The notes under the pieces are model-generated. The model was not told the origin of the DNA. It was given only the letters and a program-made list of their open reading frames with translations, and did no database searches. From the NCBI GenBank assembly GCA_034696485.1, contig JAQIWT010000810.1:1-14895 (forward strand): a stretch of 14,895 nucleotides of DNA, in the 5' to 3' direction. A program made the translations under genes and the position numbers. The first letter of the stretch is position 1. Each line of letters opens with the position of its first letter. This document shows positions 8,166-14,895 of the stretch, one piece after another. Source of the DNA: Isohypsibius dastychi (Eukaryota > Tardigrada > Eutardigrada > Parachela > Isohypsibiidae).

Positions 8166-8905
8166 AGAGAATTTTGACGACGAGATGCTGGAAGAAATAG
8201 TTGCTCAACTGGAACGTGCTCAATCTCAGATTATACCTGCCGACCAGCCACTTGAACCCGCTGAACTAAGCGAGAAAGAAGTATAGTATTCAAGCTGGTG
8301 TAAAGTGAAACTGAGACTATTCAAGGAAAAAAATCAACCCTATTCGAATCAATCACTGAAATCAAGACTGGTCAAGTAGTTCCTGTGGAGGAATTCACAA
8401 TGATGAACGTAGAACTTGCCCAACCAGAAATTCGATAATCCACAAAGATCACCAATCCACCTGAAACCGAGTTTGTCGAGAATTTTAAAATGGTTTCCCG
8501 AGAGCTACCGAGTACTGAAATGGATTCGGAAACTGTGGTTGAACAGGTTGTGTTTAAGAACCGTTCTGAACTTACATTGTGGAAGAGCTACCATCTCCCA
8601 CTCCCCAACTGGAACAGACGGAATAGTCTGGTGTCAGTGAGGAATTCTTTGAAGAAATCCAAGGGCGCCATCACTGCAGATCAGACAACCGAAGAACAGC
8701 TGAACAGCGTGATAACTGTAGTCATCATTGAAGAACTTACAGTGCATCAAACTGAAGAAGTCCCTGATCACGGAGAGACTCTGGGTCAGTGTGGAAAACT
8801 ACGGTTGAGATGTCAGAGACCTTGAATGAAACACCAAAAGCGAAAGAGGTACCCAGTTAATCGATGTGGTTGATAAGTCACAATTGCAATATTCATCAGA
8901 AAACG
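8166..8905 (+). pseudogene. Block D, fifth piece: PEVK-like segment leading to the Ig domain
   Basis: Coding-like pieces in order: GQENFDDEMLEEIVAQLERA and ADQPLEPAELSEKEV with TAG near 8284; ETETIQGKKSTLFESITEIK and GQVVPVEEFTMMNVELAQPE with TAA near 8437; TNPPETEFVENFKMVSREL and DSETVVEQVVFKNRSEL; VEELPSPTPQLEQTE, TAG, SGVSEEFFEEIQG; TADQTTEEQLNSVITVVIIE and TVHQTEEVPDHGETL; TTVEMSETLNETPKAKEVPS with TAA near 8860; and DVVDKSQLQYSSENVASV. At least five changes of frame and four in-frame stops. The long ORF through 8490-8825 crosses two frames of real text, so its middle is not meaningful. Confidence 0.6.
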
Positions 8906-9252
8906 TTGCGAGTGTTAGCGGAGTCTGTTCTCCAAAAAGTTTCTGCTGTCCCAGCAGTCGCTGTTTCGGAGGCTCCAGTTGTCACTGCGTCACTTGCTCC
9001 AGTTCTAGCAGTGTTGGATGGACAGTCAGTGCTGATGACTTGCCAGTTTGATTCCAAACCTATGAAAGAAGCTGGATGTTTCCACGAATACCTAAACGTT
9101 ACCCAGAATGAAGACACCACTCTGTACCATGACGAAACTAGTTTATATGAACCATTCATCGCGTAAGTCTTCCGAGAGGGCGCTGGAACATATGTATGCA
9201 AGCTGGAGACAGCGTACGGTGTTGCACAAACACGATGTCAAGTGAACGTAGG
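8906..9252 (+). pseudogene. Inactivated I-set immunoglobulin domain of a titin-like protein
   Basis: In one frame the text VLAESVLQKVSAVPAVAVSE runs into an I-set Ig domain of about 90 residues. The A strand is APVVTASLAPVLAVLDGQS. The B-strand Cys is in LMTCQF (TGC 9041-9043), and the F-strand Cys in GTYVC is 52 codons later (TGC 9197-9199), followed by the G strand TAYGVAQTRCQVNV. Three faults are visible. The C-strand Trp expected 12 residues after the first Cys is Cys (TGT 9077-9079, in AGCFHEYL). The Asp of the tyrosine corner (consensus DAGTYxC) is Gly. An in-frame TAA sits at 9164-9166. I-set domains next to PEVK spacers are the hallmark of the titin/twitchin/obscurin group, which is why I assign the whole array there; the exact gene is undecided. 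Confidence 0.75.
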
Positions 9253-9588
9253 AGGTTCGTTTTGAAAGCGCGCTTGGTAAAGTTGTTGTTAGACCACGGG
9301 AAGATCGGAACTGGTGGTCGATGGGAGCATGAAACCGTTGAATTCCCTCTGCGTGAAGCATCATCATTATCAGGGTTTGAGTATTGGTTCGAACTCTTGC
9401 ATGAAGCACCTTCGCATGTATTTTCAGAAGATTTGAGGGTTACAGATAGAGAGAGAGTTGTGAGTCAGTGACTGAACTGGTTGTTGAATCAACGGAATAA
9501 GACGCGGTAAGACTGGCGGAGTAAGTGGGAATGGTTTTCATGAACGATCCACGGCGATGCCAAGTCGGCTGCTGAAGAAAGGGGTGTG
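9253..9588 (+). pseudogene. Block D tail up to the right inversion breakpoint
   Basis: After the Ig domain the frame closes at TGA about 9268. Two short coding-like pieces remain on the plus strand: SVTELVVESTE followed by TAA (about 9464-9500), and GDAKSAAEERGV, which ends exactly at 9588 where the right 150-bp inverted copy begins. The middle, 9280-9450, shows an open frame with no composition I trust. The minus-strand ORF over 9440-9590 is antisense to this tail. Confidence 0.45.
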
Positions 9589-9738
9589 ATTTGATCAAAT
9601 TCTCAGACTGCTTTTCAGGCTGCACTTCTGTGACAACAGTCTTGGCCAGTTTTTCAACCTTGCTTTTTATGTCTTGTTGGGCGACATTCGAACCAGTGAC
9701 AATCTGGGACTCCATTGATTCTTTTTGTGTTGAGGTAA
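9589..9738 (-). repeat. 150-bp perfect inverted repeat, right copy
   Basis: Reverse complement of 5876-6025 with no mismatch seen. On the minus strand its frame is entered in phase from block E (APPEYGNF then TSTQKES). It runs out at ENLIK into SHPFLQQPTW, which is only the antisense of the block D tail. Confidence 0.9.
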
Positions 9739-9905
9739 AATTGCCATATTCGGGTGGTGCCACTTCCTCAAAATGCTGACTTTGAAACTCAACCGGACCT
9801 TCCTCGAGGGCATCTTCCTCGACGGCATCTTCCTCGCTTGTGGTCGGTGCTGGCCTTGTATCAGAATGTGCGAAACAACCGTAGATTCTGCAACATGTAT
9901 GCTTG
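9739..9905 (-). pseudogene. Block E, 3' piece: acidic PEVK-like segment
   Basis: On the minus strand AESTVVSHI is followed by a shift, then SDTRPAPTTSEEDAVEEDAL and EEGPVEFQSQHFEEVAPPEY, directly entering the 150-bp repeat in frame. The EEDA(V/L) text comes from a 15-bp unit repeated about 2.4 times (9801-9836, one mismatch). CATACATGTTGCAG just before AESTVV resembles a splice acceptor with a pyrimidine-rich stretch ahead of it. Confidence 0.5.
9801..9836. repeat. 15-bp tandem repeat
   Basis: TCCTCGAGGGCATCT (9801-9815), TCCTCGACGGCATCT (9816-9830) and a partial TCCTCG (9831-9836). The minus strand reads it as an in-frame acidic E-E-D-A repeat. Confidence 0.85.
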
Positions 9906-9966
9906 TATGACTAGAGAAGCGAAACTAATTTTGCTAGTTGTGGTCCGGTGAGCTCATACGGTGCAA

Positions 9967-10608
9967 GGCCGGTACAAATTCAAAACATTCTTTTGATGCC
10001 TTTCAGTATTCGACTCACCTGTCATTTCCTCTTCTGGCATCGGCGATAGATTGATCGGAGTCGATTCCTCTGCCAGCTCTTCAGATCCACGGATGTGTAA
10101 CGCTGTTAAGCTCGCCAAACTGCCTCAGAGTGTGTAGAATTCTTCGGTGTCAGGTGTGCAGATCTTGAAACGTGTATCGTAGTATGTGCCCTTTGATGAC
10201 AAGCTGCTTGTGCTCGAACATCGTTTCACCTACAGCAACAGGTGTGACGTCTGTGGTCCACTGGCGGGATTGTGTGGGCTGTAGGTTCAGGTACGAGACT
10301 AAGGTCAGGGCGGCTATTCAGCCACAGTGGGTGAAATCTGAACTTCCATCTTCAGCTACCATTTCCTCACTGGGCTTAATAGGTTTAATCAGGTGCTTAA
10401 TATATTCTTTGGTTGGGACAAATTTGGTGTCCGTCGCCCCGAGAATGAAAGAGCCGATGTCGCTTTCAGGTACGGGTTAGGTGAATGCTGGCATGTAATC
10501 AGGCAAGGTGGAGGGCTGATGTTCTTGGGGCAACCAGATTTCTGGAATGAGCCTTTCACTCCCTCCGACGTGACCGTCCCAGTCGCATACGGGATCACGA
10601 AAGTCCCA
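9967..10608 (-). pseudogene. Block E, tandem unit E1 of titin-like array
   Basis: First of two tandem copies on an offset of 642 bases. On the minus strand from the distal end: FRDPVCDWDGHVGGSERLIP, QPSTLPDYMPAFT, TAA (about 10469), then PVPESDIGSFILGATDTKFV and EYIKHLIKPIKPSEEMVAED. After a shift come TPVAVGETMFEHKQLVIKGH and TPDTEEFYTL, TGA at 10125-10127, then GSLASLTALHIRGSEELAEE and LSPMPEEEMTGES. The composition is more mixed (Lys, Ile, Phe) than in the T/E/V repeats. ACAGGTGAGTCG near 10017 could be a splice donor, but the aligned site in E2 reads GTGACT and the frame stays open there, so I do not call it. Confidence 0.5.
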
Positions 10609-10990
10609 GGCCGGTACAAATCTAGAGCATTCTTTTGAACGTTTCAGTAACTGAGTCACCTGTCATTTCCTCTTCGGGCATGGACGATAGATTGACCGGA
10701 TTCCTAATCCAGCTCTTTTGATCCACGGATGTGCAACGCTGTTAAGCTCCCCAAGCTGCCTCGGGATGGGGTGTAGAATTTTTCGGTGTCTGATCTGTAA
10801 TTCTCAGAATGAGTATCGAGTATGTGTCCTCCGACGACAAGCTCCGTGTCTCGAACATCGCTTTATTTACAGCAATCAGTGTAACCTCTGTGGGCAACTG
10901 GTGGGTTCGTGTGGGCTTTTCGTTCAGGTCTGGGACCACGGTCAAGGTCGGGCTTAAGGGACAGTGCGTAATAACATCTTCAGTGACATT
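9967..10990. repeat. Tandem duplication, two diverged copies, offset 642 bp
   Basis: The segment from 9967 (GGCCGGTACAAAT) to about 10340 recurs from 10609 to about 10990 in the same orientation. Shared landmarks are CACCTGTCATTTCCTCTTC, GATCCACGGATGTG, AACGCTGTTAAGCTC, TGTAGAATT(C/T)TTCGGTGTC and GACAAGCT. Roughly one base in five differs, so the duplication is old. Confidence 0.85.
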
Positions 10991-11245
10991 TTTTCACTGG
11001 GCTTTTCGCGGGCTGGCCGAAGCTCTTCAACTGGCTTTTTGTAGCAATCAGTGTCAGCCATTTCCAGCTGTAGTGTCGCTTCATCAGTAAACTTAAATCT
11101 ACTTCGGTGGTTTCACGGTCGACCGTCGTCACTTCGGCAGGTTGCTCAGTTGGCCTCGTGAGAACTTCTGGTTCCACTTGCTACCGTTTTTGGAAGTATT
11201 CCACCGTCTCAGGTTGTTCAGGCTGGTGGTCAAGCTCAGCAATTT
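10609..11245 (-). pseudogene. Block E, tandem unit E2 and 5' end of the array
   Basis: On the minus strand: EIAELDHQPEQPETVEYFQ, TAG at 11181-11183, then VEPEVLTRPTEQPAEVTTVD and TTEVDLSLL. After a shift come KKPVEELRPAREKPSEKM, PDLNEKPTRTHQLPTEVTLI and MFETRSLSSEDTYSILI. After another shift come DTEKFYTPSRGSLGSLTALH and IRGSKELD, with TAG at about 10709, then MPEEEMTGDSVTETFKR in a third frame. The later part aligns with E1 throughout. This is the upstream end of the minus-strand array; nothing convincing continues it beyond about 11260. Confidence 0.55.
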
Positions 11246-12328
11246 CTCATTGGAGTTGAACGTAAGCCACGATGTTCATTTCACGGTAACCGTTGTCATT
11301 CAGACAGCTGTTCAGTAAAGCTTTGCAGGCACACTGGTGTAGCGAGTGGATTTTAACTGGGAGAAAAGGACGTGAGACTTTACTTATTGGAACCAGCTAT
11401 AGAGGCAAATACAGAGCAGAGATGGGAAAGAGATGGAAATTGATGGCTAGATGGAAAACCATACAGACTGATGGTGACCGAACAGCTTAAATACTCTGCA
11501 TGAATGATACAGACAGCGAGACAAGCCAAAGATAGTCACGACTACCTGATCATTACCGTGCAGATATGGTTCATATCAGCCAAAACCTTCGCTGGAATGT
11601 AGCCCTCTGGTCGAGTGCATGCCAACTAGTCGTCAATCCTAGATGAGTAACTACAAAGAGAAAACTCTACCCAGAAAGCATTATTTCCGTCCGCCCGAAC
11701 GGTGAGTGCTCATTCCTGCACGTTCTGGCCGATCGCTCTTTGATAAGCATAATCCAACCATCCACGCAGGACAAAATCACCGATTTGGCAAGCTGGAGTG
11801 CAAACTGTAAGGTGTGTGACAGGCCCTTCTGCATACTGCATGGTCGACTCTGAAACATTCTGCCATCCAATGGGGTTTGACATAGTCGGTGACATGGCGG
11901 CCTCATTCGAGGCAAATATTTCCATGGGTTGTCAATATAGTACCGTTTAACTGAATATTGAGATCGTTGAAGATGTCCAAAGGCAATTCCTGCCAGAACC
12001 AAAACTACGGCCCATCTAGACTTATGTCAAACGCTTTTGTGTTTAAAGGTCCACTATTTGCAGTGGCCGTTCCAGAGAGAGGAACACTCAGCTGTCCATC
12101 AGTTCGACTAATAATTCCAAGAGCACAAATGGCATGAATGGTCATGTTTATCATGGCGATGTGGGCAAGTCGTTTTTGTGTGTTCGAACTACAGACAGTG
12201 AGGTCAACATCGAGTTAGAACTTGCTGCTGAATACAATTACGCCAAATTCAATGTGAGAATTTGAATAATAAAATAACAATAATAATTGAATTATAAAAG
12301 GACATGAAATTCTGATAATCTAAAGAAA
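11246..12328. other. No recognised gene; two overlapping minus-strand frames
   Basis: Two overlapping minus-strand open frames (11667-12002 and 11710-11925) and one plus-strand frame (about 12034-12264, with STNGMNGHVYHGDVGKSF and EVNIELELAAEYNYAKFNV) can be read. None has a domain I recognise or a composition that decides between them. A hydrophobic run (VLVLAGIAFGHL) at the start of the 12002 frame could be a membrane segment by chance. 12255-12300 is an A/T tract. This stretch may be intergenic, or upstream intron sequence of the cyclase fragment. Confidence 0.5.
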
Positions 12329-12365
12329 CCCACCCACGCCCACCCACAGCCCACCCACGCCCACC
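12329..12365. repeat. CCCACCCACG minisatellite
   Basis: Units of 10-11 bases (CCCACCCACG, CCCACCCACAG, CCCACCCACG, CCCACC) directly precede the cyclase exon. The pyrimidine-rich character on the plus strand could have served as part of an intron end. Confidence 0.9.
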
Positions 12366-12371
12366 GATTAC

Positions 12372-12627
12372 AAGGTGCCCATTCGCATTCACCTGAGTGA
12401 CATCACTTTATGGAAGACTTCAAGATGTCGGCGGTTTCAAAATGGAATCTCGGGGAATGACGCTTGTGAAGGGGAAAGGCGAATTGCCCACCTGTTGGTT
12501 GGACGGCAAAGAAGGATTTCACAAGCCAACAAGCAGAGCGCTTTGGCTTAACGACATTCTGATGGAAGCATTAACCACCAAAATGGTGATTACAAATTTA
12601 GCAGCAGCAGCAATCCAGATGAAATAA
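12372..12627 (+). pseudogene. C-terminal fragment of a receptor-type guanylate cyclase
   Basis: Receptor guanylate cyclases make cGMP from GTP on the inner face of the plasma membrane. Here only the end of the class III cyclase domain is present. The first frame reads KVPIRIHLSDIT (12372-12407), matching the P-L-R-I-H-x-S strand of the family. A frameshift within 12400-12412 moves to LYGRLQDVGGFKMESRG, then VKGKGELPTCWLDGKEGF, matching the conserved RG-x-V-x-KGKG-x-x-x-TYWL end with Tyr changed to Cys. A tail of about 40 residues follows, ending in TAA at 12625-12627, inside AATAAA (12623-12628). The metal- and GTP-binding part of the domain, the kinase-like domain, the membrane segment and the receptor part are absent from the window. 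ATTACAAG before GTGCCC could be an exon boundary. Plus strand, unrelated to the muscle-protein array. Confidence 0.7.
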
Positions 12628-12694
12628 ATGAACAAAGAAGGGGAAACTGAAGATCCCGTGAACACCTGAGAGTACTACCGTACGTACCTTCTGT

Positions 12695-12974
12695 TTGCCA
12701 TACCGTGTCGACATTGACTACCAAGATGGTTGTCGAATGTCGATCTTACAACAAATGAGTTACATGACATCAATGAGTGTCAATTTGACAAACTCTGAAG
12801 GTGCGTTGCTTTATGAAACCGAAATAGCGGCTTCCAAATTTCGCTGTGTGCAAGGAGAAGTACAGGAGTACAACCAGGTTAGAAACTCCCACCACCCGAA
12901 ATCGCGTCACCCACCTGAATCAATAACTCTTAACCGCTTGAATTTTAACATCCTTCTCCCTTTTTCAACCTCAG
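12695..12974 (+). other. Exon-like frame followed by an intron-like stretch
   Basis: A plus-strand open frame (about 61 codons, 12695-12877; DGCRMSILQQMSYMTSMSVN, ETEIAASKFRCVQGEVQEYN) ends at CAG, followed by GTTAGA. A branch-like CTTAAC, a strong pyrimidine tract and CCTCAG follow, ending at 12974, giving a candidate 97-base intron. Joining in phase meets a stop after five codons, whereas another frame (QINASELFPFNTTISRSYQR, then CIELCSA) reads on to about 13067. No domain recognised. It could belong to the cyclase gene's neighbour, or be chance. Confidence 0.25.
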
Positions 12975-13193
12975 ACAAATCAATGCAAGTGAACTTTTCC
13001 CGTTCAACACGACCATATCAAGGAGCTACCAGCGCTTTACGAAGTGCATCGAACTATGCAGTGCATGAGTCGTGTACTTGGAAACATGTGCTCCATTAGC
13101 GATCGTCTTCAGCGCCCAAACGAATCATATCCATCTACACATCTCATGGAATGACATTAAAATGAAAACCAGAAGAAACCATCCCATCCATGC

Positions 13194-13793
13194 TCACCGT
13201 ATGAGACGGGAGATACGATCGGCCAAACGGTGAATACGTTCCATATTCGGTTCCCCATCGTCTGTAAGACGTCTTTCGAATTCGCGCAATATAGCCGCTT
13301 GGGCCCTCGTCAGTGGACCATGCTCGGCAAGAAATAGGTTCACGGTCTGATCAGGCATTTTACCCAAGCTCTGTAACCACAATTCTTCAAAAGACAGTGT
13401 AGAGTCATGGAACATTCCGGCCCAGCGACTCGCGTGAATGTCCGAGCGAGTTATCCGGATGTTTCGGGTGTCTGCTGTGAAATAGCGTCCATTCAATGAT
13501 CTACAGTCAACGTAACAGTCAGATACAACGATGTCAACTTTGGAGACCTCTGCGCCAAGATGTTGCAGTATGGACTGGAAATAGTGCAGTCCAAACAACG
13601 GCATCCTCAGTTTCAAATGAGCGCTCTGGGAGTCTACCAGAGGCGTATGAGCTTTCAAATGCAAAACCTTAAAATCTGGTTTGACCGATCGGCGAAATTT
13701 TGTAAAGCAGCCGCTACAGGGTGTCGGCCAGTAATCGTGCGATATTGTGGCGTGGTACGGAGGTAACTCGAAACTTGTGTTTCCTCGAATAAT
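13194..13793 (-). CDS. Unrecognised long frame, possibly a frameshifted gene remnant
   Basis: The minus-strand frame is open for 199 codons between TGA at 13794-13796 and TGA at 13194-13196, with no ATG near its start (first Met is well inside, in LRMPLFGLHYF). The middle and end look protein-like: LQHLGAEVSKVDIVVSDCYV, CRSLNGRYFTADTRNIRITR, STLSFEELWLQSLGKMP, and an Arg-rich helix-like end (NMERIHRLADRISRLIR). Two other frames upstream look just as coding-like: MDVNYSRKHKFRVTSVPRHN then IARLLADTL, stop at 13714-13716, and VAAALQNFADRSNQILRFCI. A pyrimidine-rich TTCACTTTTGTAG (AG at 13816-13817) could be an acceptor ahead of them. The likeliest reading is one exon broken by two frameshifts. 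I do not recognise the family; the composition is unlike the muscle-protein array. Confidence 0.4.
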   Translation of the reverse strand: MIRGNTSFELPPYHATISHDYWPTPCSGCFTKFRRSVKPDFKVLHLKAHTPLVDSQSAHLKLRMPLFGLHYFQSILQHLGAEVSKVDIVVSDCYVDCRSLNGRYFTADTRNIRITRSDIHASRWAGMFHDSTLSFEELWLQSLGKMPDQTVNLFLAEHGPLTRAQAAILREFERRLTDDGEPNMERIHRLADRISRLIR

Positions 13794-13819
13794 TCACATC
13801 CATCCTTTGCAAGCGCTAC

Positions 13820-14835
13820 AAAAGTGAAGGATGATCATATTGACAAGAAAACTGCTTTTGGCCAAATTACCATTCAATTCGCTTGAGATTGTCGGAATCA
13901 AGGTTCTCGAAAATAATAGTCATAACTTCTGGTCGGAGGTTGTTGATATCCCTGGGTAACGAAAATTATAATACTATTACTGCTACGCGCTATTTCGAGT
14001 AACAGAGATCTCTTCATTCATTATAGCTACTAAAACGTTGATTGGAAGAATACTAGCTTCTGCCAACAGCCTGTCAACTCATAACGAGTCGCAAATGTTT
14101 ATAAAAAAATGCGAAGTGGTCAATCAATCGAAAATTAAAACTTGAACACAGTGCGTCGAACCCCTGGCCTTATACTACCCATTGTTACCATGCTGATGGA
14201 TTGCACCGGTCCGTGTACAGAATGAGTTCGATTTCAAATTCCCCTCAGTACAATCTGCAACCAAAAAGTGGAGCAACACGTTAAGGGTTGGTTGAACTTT
14301 TGCCAAACTGTCTGACCTGATGGGCATTCAGCTGAAATTCAAATTGAAATGAAAATATAAATATTAATTCAATTGGGAGAACTAATCCGTTTCTCACATT
14401 CAAATGTCGTACAAAGCTCAGGGATCTAAAGCCGAGATGAAGCTAGAACTTATCGCCTTCTAGCAGGGCGAAATGTTCTGGAAATTTAAGAAAATTTCCT
14501 TTGAATTTAGGAAAATGATTCATTCATTGAATTCAATTCTCTTTGCAGCAGAAGGTTAGAAAAACACTGGTTAGGTTCAATGCATTATTCTTTTGCGTGA
14601 CATACTTCTTCAAGCTACTTCAAACTAAGAGGTTCTGAGCTAACGCTACACTTGCCTATGGTACTCACTGTCCCCACAGAGAATTGTAGGACCCAATGAT
14701 TATCAAACGCGCCTCACTCCTCTGTGGTTCGGCACTCGCCTCCAGAGCATCCCCTCAGCATGTCATCACTGTTTTAGAACTGATAGTTCAAGGGCTGATA
14801 CAAAATCACTTTCTCTGTTACCGTAATTCTTCAAT
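13820..14835. other. AT-rich stretch without recognised features
   Basis: Only short open frames on either strand, several A/T tracts (14335-14375, 14460-14545) and loosely repeated GAAATTTAAGAAAATTTCC-like text near 14478-14520. I see no coding composition, RNA gene or mobile-element end here. Confidence 0.6.
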
Positions 14836-14895
14836 TAAGAGCCCCCCCGAAATAAAAGCCCCCCCGTAATAAGAGCCCATTTGGGCGCCGTTCGA
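14836..14895. repeat. 17-bp tandem repeat with poly-C cores at window end
   Basis: TAAGAGCCCCCCCGAAA (14836-14852) and TAAAAGCCCCCCCGTAA (14853-14869), then a third unit that starts the same way (TAAGAGCCC) and runs into ATTTGGGC, making a GCCC/GGGC hairpin, then GGCGCC. It may be the start of a longer minisatellite or the terminal part of a non-autonomous element cut by the window edge. Confidence 0.75.

Noticed and set aside
9995-10030. Splice donor CAG-GTGAGT on the minus strand of E1
   Set aside because: The aligned E2 site reads GTGACT, and the text stays coding-like across it (EEEMTGxSxTE), so it is more likely coding sequence.
98-11245. Reassigned stop codons (a variant genetic code) as explanation for in-frame stops
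   Set aside because: All three stop codons occur inside frames, frameshifts are just as common, and the Ig-domain TAA falls outside any consistent amino-acid position.
98-11245. Uncorrected sequencing error as the sole cause of broken frames
   Set aside because: The two 150-bp copies are identical over 300 bases in total, and several long frames are broken only by substitutions. Some homopolymer shifts (T7 at 1464-1470) could still be error.
11667-12002. Minus-strand frames of 111 and 71 codons as genes
   Set aside because: They overlap in different frames, neither has a recognisable domain, and composition does not favour one; mentioned only in the region entry.
14125-14215. tRNA-derived SINE on the minus strand (GGTTCGAC, B-box-like, at 14156-14163)
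   Set aside because: The A-box-like text lies too close, there is no cloverleaf, and no flanking repeats were seen.
1-14895. CRISPR array, operon, phage or toxin-antitoxin system
   Set aside because: No spaced identical direct repeats, no ribosome-binding-site and start-codon series, and clear animal-type domains and splice-like signals.

Overview
The window looks like intron-containing nuclear DNA of an invertebrate animal, not of a bacterium or virus. Short frames rich in Thr, Glu, Val and Pro, carrying recurrent TEVTP / EVTPxQPE motifs, cover most of bases 98-11245. One of them runs into a recognisable I-set immunoglobulin domain. That combination is typical of giant muscle proteins of the titin / twitchin / obscurin (UNC-89) group with PEVK-like spacers. 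A second animal gene, a receptor-type guanylate cyclase, is represented by the end of its catalytic domain at 12372-12627. I cannot name the species; a helminth-like animal is only a guess.

Layout: 1-37 is a C-run joined to a G-run. 98-832 (+) is a PEVK-like block, here called A. About 1080-5875 (-) is block C. 5876-6025 and 9589-9738 are two perfect 150-bp inverted copies. 6026-9588 (+) is block D, ending in the Ig domain and a short tail. 9739-11245 (-) is block E, which holds a 642-bp tandem duplication. 11246-12328 has no gene I recognise. 12372-12627 (+) is the broken cyclase fragment, 12695-12974 (+) is an exon-like stretch with an intron-like end, and 13194-13793 (-) is an unrecognised long frame. 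13820-14835 is AT-rich and empty to my reading, and a 17-bp repeat closes the window.

All muscle-protein blocks are decayed. They carry in-frame stops (TAA, TAG and TGA), frameshifts, and an Ig domain that has lost its core Trp and gained a stop. Intron-like sequences remain, so the copies arose at the DNA level rather than by retroposition. I therefore annotate them as pieces of pseudogene.

The most informative structure is the 5876-9738 interval. Turning block D around makes E, D and C read on one strand in the order E, 150 bp, D, C. Both rejoined junctions are then open in a matching frame. This is what an inversion with a staggered break at one end would leave behind. I found no operon, CRISPR array, tRNA, rRNA or intact mobile element, and no convincing new molecular system.
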